A stretch of 64,000 nucleotides of DNA from Aradus depressus (lineage: Eukaryota > Arthropoda > Insecta > Hemiptera > Aradidae): NCBI GenBank assembly GCA_963662175.1, contig OY759216.1, positions 42,859,087-42,923,086 on the forward strand, given 5' to 3'. The notes under the pieces are model-generated. The model had not been told where the DNA came from and did not search any database. It saw nothing but the letters and a program-made list of their open reading frames with translations. This document shows positions 53,771 through 63,929 of this stretch, in pieces; within the stretch, counting starts at the first letter, position 1, and every line of letters begins with the position of its first letter. The translations under genes were made by a program, and so were the position numbers.

Positions 53771-54394
53771 GGGAAGTACAGTAATCGTACAAAATTAATC
53801 GTATAAGATCGAATTTTACAGAGTAAACTGAAAGGCACATTTTATACGCAATATATTTTTTTTTGAAGGTCGCCGGGTTTGCGAGATATGTACATTAGGG
53901 TGGAACGAAAAAATCACCTTTTGATTTTTAATTTGGAATAGCGCGGAAAAGTTGCCTTTTAGTGTAGATAAGATAAATAAATAAAATGAGGTAGAAACAA
54001 ACATTTTGCAGCTGTAACATTTGTAATCATTAAGGATACAGAAGTAAGAAATACAAAATTTGACATTACAAAATATTTTTTTATTTTTATTATATTTTAT
54101 AATAAATAATTTTTTTCAATTCTAATGCTTATATATGTATTTAAAACCATCTTTTGTAACATTATATGTACGAGAAATTCATAAAAAATAATTTATCAAA
54201 GTTTAAAATTTTTCATTTTTTTCAATTTTTTTACAAACTTCAAGCTCTTTGCGGCACCTCAAGATGTTGTAGTATTGCAACCAATTTTTTTTAAATTCTT
54301 TTTGAACTTAAAAGGCAACTTTTCTCCACTATTACCAAACTAATAACTAAAAAAAATTTTAAAAGGCCATTTTCGTTCCACCCTAATGTATATG
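53771..54394. other. Unassigned, with possible inverted ends
   Basis: TTAGGGTGGAACGAAAAAAT-like text at 53895 and CATTTTCGTTCCACCCTAAT at 54368 are inverted, suggesting a TIR element of about 490 bp (53894-54388). Confidence 0.55.
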
Positions 54395-54660
54395 TCGAAG
54401 ATCGTCTTAAAATGTTATTTTGAAACCTATTTTTTGAGACGTTTGCTTGTGTTACGCAAAAACGGTTTGTCCTATCGCAAAATGTATTACTACCAAAAAT
54501 GTTCCTTACTAAATTTCCAACCATTAAAGTGCCGCAGATTTCAGTTATGCCCAATATGAACAAAGTTATAGCACCCCAAAATGTAAAATAAATTTCTCAA
54601 AATAATGTTTCATTTGTCGTTACAAATGATATGCGTTGCATATCAATGAATTTTGAACAA
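54395..54660 (-). repeat. Repeat B, minus strand
   Basis: Reverse complement of the ACTTTG...CAAAAACGG segment: ACGCAAAAACGGTTTGTCC, TAAATTTCCAACCATTAAA, CAAAGTTATAGCACCCCAAA. Confidence 0.65.
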
Positions 54661-54764
54661 TTTTGTTATTTTTGTATATATTGTATGGTATTTTTTTTTT
54701 ACTTTTTATACTTTCTTCTTTTATTAACAAAAAATAAAAATAAATGATATCGTTCCATATTTGG

Positions 54765-54950
54765 CAATATTGGGTATAAGAAAGTCACTCAAAATTACGC
54801 TGAACAATGAAACAAAGATAACCACTGACACCAATACGTTACTTTAAATATTTTATATATTAACTGAATTTAAGGCGGAAGGGAGAGTCATCTGTAAAAA
54901 CGTGGTTGGTAATAAAGTACTGACATGAACACATCACATATATTTTTTCT
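54765..54950. mobile_element. Decayed relative of the 18444 MITE
   Basis: The start TTGGGTATAAGAAAGTCACT and the end GTGGTTGGTAATAAAGTACT...CACATCACATA resemble the ends of 18444-18657; the middle is unrelated. Confidence 0.5.
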
Positions 54951-55749
54951 TCTCTTTATTTGTATCCTTTACATTTATGTTTGTTATAGAATCGTTTATT
55001 ATTTGAGTGTTTTACATTTGATATTAATTGTGAAGTACTCAGTGTTTTCCATCCTAAGTATGTAATCAAGAACAATAAAAGCCAAGAACTGTAATATGTA
55101 TGTAATGATGTTTGACTAATATATCACACTAACCTTAACTACAGGACTCAAATGTCTCAATTAAATACATCGAGTTAGTCCAACGGAAATGCTATCAACT
55201 CACCTGTAACAAAAAACATAAGAAAATGAGCATAGGTACAACAAATCAGTAAAGTAACAATAATTGATTACAAGTGTTTTCTCATTTTGAGAAATTTTTA
55301 GGATGGCCGCCGAACAAAATGTTTTGGAGTGAAACAAAAAGATGTGGGGAACAGGGATCACAACTAAGTCCCTGATTTAGCAGATCTCAAAAATGTTCAC
55401 AGCTCTTTCAGAATTTTTTTTTCTGACGGATGATCGGATTTTAATGAAATTTAACATGTAGTATTCTTAAAAGCCAAATTGAAGAAAAGGGTGTGTGACG
55501 TCTGAAAAATCTTAACGGGAGGGGGGACTGTGAGTGGAGGTTGAGCATAAAAATAGTTTAAGTTCATTAACGGATTATCGGATTGTCATGAAATTTTACA
55601 TGTAGTAGCTTTAAAAGCAAAATTTTAAAAATAGGCTATGGGACATATGTGCATTTGTATATCAATAAAAAATCGATGTATATATTAAATTCAATTAAAT
55701 GAATAAATAATTCTGTACTGAATAAAATCCCTGCTTTAGTGATATTGAT
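54951..55749. other. Unassigned, with an internal duplicated motif
   Basis: ATGAAATTTAACATGTAGTA at 55447 and ATGAAATTTTACATGTAGTA at 55588 sit in two related segments about 140 bp apart. No gene. Confidence 0.45.
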
Positions 55750-55915
55750 TTGGGAAGTTTGCTGTGTGGACCTCAAGGGCCGCACTTAGTTACAAATGCC
55801 ACCTTTGTAGATTCATAATACACGGCCCAGTAATTTCCTCTGATTTAGGGTGCAAAGAGGTGAAACACACACATCGGAAAACCTGCACATATCCGAGAAC
55901 CTGCTTGTTTATATT
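55750..55915 (+). repeat. Dispersed repeat C, copy 2
   Basis: GTGGACCTCAAGGGCCGCAC and AAAGAGGTGAAACACACACA match 23350-23490; both run into ACCTSCTTGTTT and an AT-rich 3' side. Class unknown. Confidence 0.65.
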
Positions 55916-56045
55916 TTATTTTTATGTCTTCATTTACCATTCAAAACATCAAAGTTAAATTTGAAATTTTTCTATTATGCAGTTATGTAGAGTTATATCA
56001 CTTGGGGGTTCAAGGTCAGGTTTTTGCTATAAAAAGAGGTCCATA

Positions 56046-56286
56046 GGCATATAGTAAGTTTGGGAACCACTAGTATAGAGTGAAGGGCATATAGTAAGTT
56101 TGGGAACCACTGGTATAGAGTGAAGGGCATATAGTAAGTTTGGGAACCACTGGTATAGAGTGAAGGGCATATAGTAAGTTTGGGAACCACTGGTATAGAG
56201 TGAAGGGCATATAGTAAGTTTGGGAACCACTGGTATAGAGTGAAGGGCATATAGTAAGTTTGGGAACCACTGGTATAGAGTGAAGA
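56046..56286. repeat. 39-bp minisatellite, six copies
   Basis: GGCATATAGTAAGTTTGGGA repeats every 39 bases from 56046 with almost no divergence (one TAG/TGG change in the first unit). Three minus-strand frames stay open as an artefact. Confidence 0.92.
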
Positions 56287-56442
56287 GTGGAGGAGAGTGG
56301 GCTGATAGGCTGTTCGACCCAGGAGAAACGTTTATTTGATTTCCTTTGTCAGTCAGAATGTCCAACAGGGAATTGAACTTCACTAAATGAATCAGTGAGA
56401 CATGTTTCAGATCACCCGCACCAAATGGTCCTCCCAGAACAA

Positions 56443-57005
56443 AACCTAATCAATTATTTGTACGATAAGCTCCCGAATCCTCTTTTTACACAGAATTCCT
56501 CTTTTTACACAGAATACCTCTTCTACTTATCTACTGAAAATGTATTTGGTAGTAAAAGGTTGGACGCGAGTACTTTCCTAGATCGAATTATTCAATTAAC
56601 TTTTAAAACCCAATCAATTAACCTAATCAATTAAGTTTTAAAACCTTATCAATTATTTGTACGATAAGCTCCCGAATTATCTTTTTACACAGAATACCTG
56701 CTCTACCTATCCACTGAAAATGTATTTGGTAGTAAAAGGTTCGACGCATGTACTTCCCTAGATCGAATCATTCAATTAACTTTTAAAACCCAATCAATTA
56801 ACATAATCAATTCAGAATTAACCTAATCAATTCAGAATTAACCTAATCAATTAAGTTTTAAAACCTTATCAATTATTTGTACGATAAGCTCCCGAATTCT
56901 CTTTTTACACAGAATACCTGCTCTACTTATCTACTGAAAATGTATTTGGTATTAAAAGGTTAGACGCATGTACTTCCCTAGAACGAATTATTCAATTAAC
57001 TTTCT
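56443..57005. repeat. About 200-bp tandem array, three copies
   Basis: CAATTATTTGTACGATAAGC begins units at 56450, 56649 and 56868. The second unit is longer because a roughly 20-bp piece (ACCTAATCAATTCAGAATTA) is itself duplicated. Confidence 0.88.
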
Positions 57006-57009
57006 GCCG

Positions 57010-57095
57010 TTTGCGGCATTTCCGTTGAAAACTCTGCATCGAATTTCTAACTAATTATAGAACTTCCCCTGTACTTCTTATATCTGGTGACGTCA
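57010..57095 (+). repeat. Repeat A, 3' end only
   Basis: GTTGAAAACTCTGCATCGAA to ACTTCCCCTGTACTTCTTAT; it abuts the tandem array ending at 57005. Confidence 0.6.
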
Positions 57096-57129
57096 AAGTA
57101 CGTGTGTTAAATTTGCGACACAAAATATA

Positions 57130-57252
57130 ATTGATTGCCATTGCCCGGGCTTTAAGTAGGAGGTCATACTGCCAACAACTAGGCTCGGGGTCTTCACTCA
57201 ACCCCTATCCAAAGGACAGCGTGCTCAAAGGTTTTTCATAGACCTCGGCCGG
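57130..57252 (-). mobile_element. SINE1 fragment with deletions
   Basis: TGCCCGGGCTTTAAGTAGGA at one end and CCTCGGCCGGAG at the other, with most of the body deleted. Confidence 0.6.
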
Positions 57253-57407
57253 AGAATGTATGGTTTGAGAGAAATAACAATTAACTAGTTAATAATCAAA
57301 TGAATTATAGGAAGGCCAACAGAGGATGGAGCTAGGTAAGATTAGGATGTGTTCTGTGACAGTTCAAATTAGAATTTAAGAGGCCGGAAAGTAAAAAGAA
57401 TGGAGAA

Positions 57408-57590
57408 ACCTACCATAAGAAAGTGTTATGTACAACCCGCAGTGGACTATAGCTAAAGCATCCCACACCTACCATAAGAAAGTGTTATGTACAACCCGCA
57501 GTGGACTATAGCATCCCACACCTACCATAAGAAAGTGTTATGTACAACCCGCAGTGAACTATAGCACTAACATCCCACACAAACCTAACG
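57408..57590. repeat. 58-bp tandem array, three copies
   Basis: CCTACCATAAGAAAGTGTTA at about 57410, 57468 and 57524, each followed by CAACCCGCAGTGGACTATAG or a near variant. Confidence 0.85.
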
Positions 57591-57604
57591 CAGTGGCAAG
57601 TACG

Positions 57605-57960
57605 GGACATTTTTCCCTACTAAGGAGAACGTAAAAGTTTTTCAAAGAAATTACTCCATTTAAATTAATTTATTTTGGAGTATTATGTAAAATGTACTTA
57701 GAACATCATCATTTTCGGTCGATTTCGGCCAAAATGTAACCATATTTAAGTTAGCACATGTGACTTCTTCATTCCAAATTTCAAGTACATAGCTATAACC
57801 ATTCATGCGTTAGAGTGCTCACTAACAGATATCATCGCGAAAATGGTCAAAACGTATTCAGGGGACATTGAAACGTGAAAATCCGTTGAAAAGTCGATCT
57901 CGAATTTTGGCTTGATTACAATACAAGATGAAAAGCTGGTGACCACCATCACCTAAATAT
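57605..57960 (+). repeat. Repeat B, 3' part
   Basis: AGTTAGCACATGTGACTTCT, CCAAATTTCAAGTACATAGC and GGGGACATTGAAACGTGAAA match 19425-19585. Confidence 0.65.
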
Positions 57961-58004
57961 TTTTGCTACCATGAAACAAACTCATATTGGAAGCCGATAC
58001 CTTT

Positions 58005-58258
58005 AGGTTTTTTTTCTATCTGGAAGGTGAAAACCCTTGAGTACGCCGTCCTTCGGATGGGACTTTAAACGATTGTCCCGAGCCTCTACGTCAGGTACTC
58101 GTTAAAGACCCCTATCCCAGGTGAGTTAGCCTGTGTAGGCAAAATGTAGGACTCCCGCAGTAGAGTCAGGCTCAAGTTCATCAGAGTATGAAAAGAGAAC
58201 TCCTGGCAGTAGGCGTTACAACCTCGTAGTTAAAGCCCGGGCATGAATCATGATAACT
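58005..58258 (+). mobile_element. SINE1, headless
   Basis: CTTCGGATGGGACTTTAAAC to GCCCGGGCATGAATCATGA, tail AACTAACTAA. T-rich start where the tRNA head should be. Confidence 0.75.
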
Positions 58259-58379
58259 AACTAATGGGAGTTGGCTTTGATTCATAAGCCGATGGATTAT
58301 CTTTTCTTTGCCAAGTCCTTGAACAGAACTAAATTAGGATTATAAATTCATGAATTTGTAAAACTAATTATATTGATCT

Positions 58380-58565
58380 TTTGTATATGTAAATTTTTTC
58401 AATCATTATTTGCATACTATGAAGAGAATAACAATTTCAGGCGCGAGAAAGGCCTAAGCTAAATTGAAATCTGTGAGACTCCTTGGATTAAGTGATTAAG
58501 AACAGTAGAGTTTTGATTCATTTTCTTTCCTGCTTCAGGGGTTTGCCAAATGATTTTGTGGACAA
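58380..58565 (+). repeat. Dispersed repeat D, copy 2
   Basis: Same order of motifs as 53560-53770 (CAGGCGCGAGAAAGGCCTAA, TTTCCTGCTTCAGGGGTTTG). Class unknown, no coding frame. Confidence 0.65.
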
Positions 58566-58660
58566 TGTGTTTTGAAGAAAAATTAGTAGGTAAACTAGAA
58601 ACTATATCACGTACTTGTATGTTTGATTTACGCACAAACGGTTAGTCAAAATTTGTCAAA

Positions 58661-59030
58661 TGACGGGGTTAGAATCAAAATGGTCCTAGTGACATTTTTG
58701 AAAATGTTTCGTTTAGTGCATAATCGATTACAAAAATGATAGTTCTGTTCAGGAAAAAAGTTGTAAAAGTGAAATCCTAGCCAGTGCTGAGATCTAGTGG
58801 CAAATCACTTATAGCATTTTGGTGTCATGAACAAGTAACTTAAAAATATCAACAGTTACCTAGAAACTAAGATTTTTATTCAATTTTATGGTTTGCTAAC
58901 AGCAACTTTCACCATAAAAACAGAAGACAAAATATTTCCGGCTTCGATAAATTATAAATGTTTTTAATCAGTTAAGAATGCACAGTTTCTTCAGTTTTAA
59001 AAATGTCACTTGGACCCCCCCCCCCCGTCA
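58661..59030 (-). mobile_element. MITE-like element, copy 2, opposite orientation
   Basis: ATGACGGGGTTAGAATCAAA at the left and a C-run plus GTCAAATT at the right. Body matches 41978-42350 in reverse (TGAAATCCTAGCCAGTGCTG). Confidence 0.75.
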
Positions 59031-59404
59031 AATTAGTTTAATTCAAAAAAATACAAATTAAAGAAAAAGTTTCACGAAATTTCAAAATTTTATTTTTAAT
59101 GGGAAATGTTGGCAATAATACTTTACTCTCATAAAACTACACGACCATGAATTTCTAAAATTTTGAATACATTATGAAGAAAAATAGACGGAAATTGATG
59201 TTTTTCGGTAAAATCAGGCTAATAAAAAGAGATGGAGGTTTGAGATTTCATATATGAATACGATGATAGAGCCCACAATTAAGGTTTTTTCACCTCTCAA
59301 GTATATAAATATAGCAAAATATTAAAAGAAGGAGGCCTATTGAAATTTATGATACAACCGAAATGTATTATACATTGTTAGGGGCGGCATAACTATGGTC
59401 GTAT
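59031..59404. other. Unassigned, ends in a repeat B start
   Basis: 59360-59405 has the repeat B opening (CATTGTTAGGGGCGGCATAA); the rest is AT-rich and unassigned. Confidence 0.45.
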
Positions 59405-59525
59405 TAGTTAGTTATTGTGACTCAAGCCCGGGCTTGAACTACGAGGTTACATCGCCTACTACCAGAGCACTCTATCGTCCGTGGACATGAGCCCGACTCT
59501 ACAGAGGGAGTCCTACATTTTACCA
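59405..59525 (-). mobile_element. SINE1 3' fragment
   Basis: TTATTGTGACTCAAGCCCGG through GAGTCCTACATTTTACC; inserted in or next to a repeat B start (59360-59405). Confidence 0.65.
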
Positions 59526-59780
59526 ACTGTCTGCTATTAGTCTAGCGTCTGCTTCAGTTTAAAAAACACGCTCTGAATAGGTTTGTACTTCGACCTTAAG
59601 TTCGAATTGATGAATGACATATTTTTAATAAAGCCCGTATACGCAGAAGCTGCATGAAGATAACTCAAGTTCATGTTAGCACATAAGCTGATTAAAAAAA
59701 AAAAAAAACAGAAATCTAGTTTTACCATTCTTTAATTTTAGTTTTACCACATTTATTGAATAGAGAAAAAAAAATTATTG

Positions 59781-59985
59781 ACTCATGCCTACTATCAGTG
59801 CTCTTTTGTCACTCTGGTGGACATGAGACCGACTCTAGTATGGGAGTCCTAAATTTTGCCTACCCTTAATTTTTATTCACCTAGGGTATAACTAGTACCT
59901 GACATAATACAGGCTCGGGATGGGACCCAAAGGACAGCGGCTAAATATTTTTTCACTACCCAGATAAAAAAACCTCGGTCGTACA
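59781..59985 (-). mobile_element. SINE1 body fragment
   Basis: GACTCATGCCTACTATCAG to AGGACAGCGGCTAAATA and CCTCGGTCG. Internal deletions. Confidence 0.65.
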
Positions 59986-60490
59986 TGCATTAATGTAGCA
60001 AAACGTCACAACCAACTAAAGTAAAATAACGTAAAATATAATAAGCTAACTGTGACGGTGTGATATACGCCATTCTGGAGAAAAATAATCAGTAACAAAT
60101 AACGATATATGAATTCCATTTTTTGAAAAGCTGACCCGATTTATTCTGCAAAATGGTAGCCATATGATATATTTCAACCGGTTTGATATAGAAACAGATA
60201 TTGAGAAGAGATCCCCAGATTTATCTTCAAAGTAAGACCCATTTTTTATTGAACTGTCATATATTACGTTTTAATTTCAAAAGTTTCATTTTTTTTTTCT
60301 TTCTGTTTTTGATACATTGCATTGTTTTTTTTGGCAAATGTTCTGCCATATTTCAATACTTTTTCATTTAAATGTTGTCTGTTCATTTGTTTATGTGACG
60401 CATGCCTACGAATATATAGATAAGATAGTTTTATTTTATTTTGTTACTCTATTCACAGATGCTTTATTGTTTTTACTAGTTACTTTTCCA
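59986..60490. other. Unassigned AT-rich sequence between SINEs
   Basis: A 66-codon hydrophobic frame at 60317-60517 is T-rich chance sequence and ends inside the SINE1 copy. Confidence 0.45.
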
Positions 60491-60812
60491 TATTTATATT
60501 TTAGTTATTTATTATGACTCATGCCCGGACTTTAACTACGAGATCATATCGCCTAGTACCAGAGCGCTCTTTCGTCACTCTGGTGGACATGAGCTCGTCC
60601 TTCTGTGGGAGTCCTAGATTTTGCCTACCCTACATTTTTATTTTACTTTAACGAATACCTGACATCGTACAGGCTCGGGACCATCGAGTAACGTCCCATC
60701 CAAAGGACGGCGATCGACTAAGGGCCTCGGTCGGGTTCCGAACCCACCATCTTGAGCTCAGAAGGCAAGCACGCATACCACTGAGCTACCGGCGCCCTCT
60801 ATTTATATTTTA
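60491..60812 (-). mobile_element. SINE1, full length, 13-bp target duplication, non-CCTAA tail
   Basis: TATTTATATTTTA at 60491-60503 and 60800-60812 flanks a full copy whose head on the minus strand is GGGCGCCGGTAGCTCAGTGG. The tail reads CATAATAAATAAC, so this subfamily has an AATAA/AACTA tail in place of CCTAA. Confidence 0.88.
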
Positions 60813-60819
60813 TATGAAT

Positions 60820-60896
60820 TCATAGATGTGCCACTGATGATGACGCATCTGCGCTGAATATCGGTTCTAAGGCATTGGAAACGTTTTTTTTTTTTT
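60820..60896 (+). ncRNA. Hammerhead-ribozyme-like core, partly decayed
   Basis: CTGATGA (60834-60840) is followed by a GACGCA/TGCG-type stem, GAA (60856-60858), a nearly self-complementary TATCGGTT and C (60867). It follows directly after the SINE1 copy at 60504-60799 and its target duplication, and is followed by a T-rich run and a repeat A end. Confidence 0.5.
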
Positions 60897-61235
60897 TTTA
60901 CTTCCCCAGCTATACAGAGTATAGCTGAAGTTATGTAATCGGTCAGAAATTCGATAAAGAGTTTTCAACGAAATTTCATGTTTTCCTCATGATTAAAAAA
61001 AAAATCGTCAGTGAATCATCAGCTATGTACTTCCCCAGCAAGAATTAGATCGTTTGGGCTAAAACGCAATATTTAATTTATATAGTTGGCTTCTGAAACA
61101 GACACACTTTTTTTTTTCTTCCAATTTTGGAATCAAGAGGTCGGAAAACATGAAATTTCGTTTAAAACTTCGCTTCGAATTTTTGACCGATTACAAAAGT
61201 TCCCCTATGCTTCGTACAGCTGGAGAAGTAAAACG
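60897..61235. repeat. Two repeat A pieces, inverted relative to each other
   Basis: 60897-60995 is a minus-strand terminal block (ACTTCCCCAGCTATACAGAG). 61003-61235 is a plus-strand copy with the start and the terminal block but the internal units deleted. Confidence 0.7.
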
Positions 61236-61461
61236 TCTGTGTGATGTGTCTGTGAACACGATAACAACCAATGTAGTACAGACTGAATGTATCGACACTA
61301 AATTTTATATGGGTATCGAGAACTCTCCAAGGACGAAACCTACTGATTTTCAAGCCGAATCGACTAAAGGGGATGATGGGACTTAACATAGGAACTCTCA
61401 TAACTGCCGTTGATGAGTGTATTCGAAATTTCATATGCAAATTCAAAACCGTATATGAAGG

Positions 61462-61710
61462 ACACCTATTTATCATAGAAATAAAAGACGTTGTCTTCCC
61501 ACTGTTTTATTATTGACCAGAACAAGTTTTCAACGCAACAGCGTCATCATCAGTAGTACATCACACCCACATAGCGTAGCTGTTTAAGGACAACCGCCGT
61601 GGGTGGGATGTACCACTGATGATGACGCTGCTGCGTTGAAAACCATTTCTGGTCAATAATAAAACAGTGGGAAGACAACATCTTACTAACACATATGAAC
61701 ACCTATTTAT
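61462..61710. mobile_element. Palindromic hammerhead element with 12-bp target duplication, nested in repeat A
   Basis: ACACCTATTTAT is present at 61462-61473 and 61699-61710. The 225-bp insert has inverted arms starting TTGTCTTCCCACTG on the left and ending CAGTGGGAAGACAA on the right, separated by about 50 bp of unique sequence. It splits a minus-strand repeat A copy exactly in the segment that reads GACACCTATT...TTTTCAGCGG in other copies. Confidence 0.85.
61606..61656 (+). ncRNA. Hammerhead-ribozyme-like core (right arm)
   Basis: ACCA (61612-61615) before CTGATGA (61616-61622) pairs with TGGT (61650-61653) as a 4-bp stem I. Stem II is GACGC-TGCT-GCGTT. GAA is at 61638-61640 and the cleavage-site C at 61649. 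Stem III in the mirror arm (minus strand, 61515-61558) is AAC-TT-GTT, self-complementary apart from the centre; in this arm it has decayed to AACCATTT. This is the clearest stem I in the set. Confidence 0.7.
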
Positions 61711-61860
61711 TTTCAGCGGAAGCAGCCGAAGGAGAAGGGGGGGATCAGACGGGGGCTCAACTCAAAATCCCAACACCTGCCGATGTAATGAATGTACCGA
61801 CATGAAATTGTATATTTAAAATCAAAACCTCATAAGAATAGTACCTCGTAAATTTGAGAT

Positions 61861-62339
61861 GAGAACAATCTGAATATCCTCTATGTTATGGAAAATTGAA
61901 AAGAATAAAAAAATCCAATTTATCCTGATACTTCATATATTCTGATATATAATGGTTTATGGTACATGGTAGGTAGGATAGAAGACAAAATGGCCACCCC
62001 CAACTACGGAGCTCCAGATAAGTTTAACGAGGAGTACAGTTCCGTCCAGGTTTTGTTACTCCTACCACCCTCTCTGATAAGGGTTTTAGGGCCAAGAAAA
62101 CGTTTATACCTCACGTTCTGGATGCACTAGATATCCACAGTAGCCGGGAGAAGATTGACCCAGTCTGATTGAGTGTTAAAAATACAGGTTGGCCACTAGG
62201 CTGGGTTTACGATTTGCGAACTCTACTCATAAAACTAGATAGCTTTTACTTTCTCCCATCAACCTTCTATGTATGTCAATATATGTTGAACATAAAAATC
62301 ATTCAGATATATATAAAAAATTTTCAAGAGTTGTTTTTG
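61861..62339. other. Unassigned
   Basis: No recognised gene or repeat. Confidence 0.4.
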
Positions 62340-62490
62340 TTTTAAGAACGATATCATATTGCCTACTACCAGATTGCTCTTTCGTCGCTCTAGTAAACAT
62401 TAATCTGACTCTACAGTGGGAGCCCTAATCATTATTCACCCAAATTGAGTTACTCAGAATAGGTGTCATTAACGAGTACGAATATGTGAG
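62340..62490 (-). mobile_element. SINE1 body fragment
   Basis: GATATCATATTGCCTACTAC through ATTAACGAGTACG, strongly diverged. Confidence 0.55.
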
Positions 62491-62544
62491 ATAAGTATTC
62501 CTAATTTATTAATGACTAATTAAGAATTGGAAAATTGGATGCAG

Positions 62545-63040
62545 AGATTTCAATCAGACTTCAACTCAAAAATCCATTAACTGCCGATGTGATGAATGTA
62601 TCGACTTTAAATTTTAAACTTAAATACGAAACCCCATAAAGATGGCGAAATCGGTCGAAGGGATCAGAGAAGGGGGACTCGATTAAAATACCCTACCCTA
62701 ATACGTTGTGATGAATGTACCATAAAAAAATTTGTACCAGGATTCAGAATCCACTATGAGAGAACTATATAGGTAGTGATTTACCATCTTTAAAAATTGA
62801 ATATTTTGTGAAATGAAAGATAAAAAGCAATAAAAAAAACTATTAAAAAGTCAACGGTGAATCACCGGCAATGTACTTCACACTAATCGCCCGTTTGCGC
62901 TAAACATCAATTATTATAGGGACTTATGAATCCTCATTCATTACATCGGCAGTTATTAGAGTTTTTGAACCGAGCCTCTCTGTTCCTTTCGACCGATTCC
63001 GCGGATAATCAATAGGGACACCTAATAGACGACAGTCTAT
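62545..63040. repeat. Two repeat A pieces, minus then plus
   Basis: 62545-62800 is minus strand (TTAACTGCCGATGTGATGAA) and 62843-63040 plus strand (AGTCAACGGTGAATCACCGG) with one and a half units, cut by a T-run at 63041. Confidence 0.65.
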
Positions 63041-63129
63041 TTTTTTTTTCTCTTGGCCCTAAGACTAATTGTAGTCCTTTATATCCGGATCCATTGCGTT
63101 CGGGTTAGGAGGATTAGGGGAGCAGACAG

Positions 63130-63565
63130 GGATCCACGGGACACCCAACCTGCAGAGCCAACCACACCAAGGGAACAGGGGGACCAGATATGGACTCCCG
63201 GGGCATCCAACCTGCAGAGACAACCACACCAAGGGAACAGGGGGACCAGATATGGACTCCCGGGACATCCAACCTGCAGAGACAACCACACACCAAGGGA
63301 TCAGGGGGACCAGATATGGACTCCCGGGGCACCCAACCTGCAGAGACAACCGCACCAAGGGATCAGGGGGACCAGATATGGACTCCCGGGACATCCAACC
63401 TGCAGAGCCAACCACACCAAGAGATCAGGGGGACCAGATATGGACTCCCGGGACACCCAACCTGCAGAGCCAACCACACACCAAGGGATCAGGGGGACCA
63501 GATATGGACTCCCGGGACACCCAACCTGCAGAGCCAACCACACACCAAGGGACCAGGGACGGCAC
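63130..63565. repeat. About 60-bp GC-rich minisatellite, seven copies
   Basis: GGACCAGATATGGACTCCCG recurs every 59-61 bases. The unit also has CAACCTGCAGAGCCAACCAC. It ends with a different segment, GGACGGCACAACCATACCAC. All long open frames here, on both strands, come from the array. Confidence 0.9.
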
Positions 63566-63585
63566 AACCATACCACTCTCTCATT

Positions 63586-63929
63586 TTTTATGAGAAGAAA
63601 CAAGATCAATTTAAGCGAATTTTTTCATAAATTTATAGCAGATAAAGATACGTGGTAGGTAAAGTGTGGAACGTTTAGCTAAAAGCCGGGTAGACTTTGT
63701 GAATTATTAAACCAACTGTAAGGTCCAACACCCTCTGCACAGATAAATAATTAATACAACACAAGCTCTGGCCTACACAGCTTGTTAACCCCACCGCATT
63801 CCAGACCCAGGGCACACATCCTAAGAGGAGTCTGGACAGATCTGTACTTAACTTAATACATACAGAATTCCATAGACAGAAAACCAGAATGTGAAACCCA
63901 TGTAGCCAGTTATGTATTTTGGGTTATAG
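63586..63929. other. Unassigned
   Basis: Follows the GC-rich minisatellite; nothing recognised. Confidence 0.4.

Larger units (their letters stand above)
61236..61860 (-). repeat. Repeat A interrupted by a hammerhead palindrome
   Basis: 61236-61473 and 61711-61860 are minus-strand units (ATAACTGCCGTTGATGAGTG; ACCTGCCGATGTAATGAATG). Confidence 0.75.

Noticed and set aside
55840..55895. CTGATTTAGGG...GTGAAAC in repeat C as a hammerhead core
   Set aside because: CTGATTT lacks the invariant GA, and the other copy (23440) reads differently there; no paired stem II is kept.
56027..56383. 118-codon minus frame with YTSGSQTYYMPFTLYQWFPN-type repeats
   Set aside because: 39-bp minisatellite artefact.
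63053..63658. 201-codon plus frame and several overlapping frames on both strands
   Set aside because: Roughly 60-bp GC-rich minisatellite; frames are open on both strands at once, as expected for repeats.
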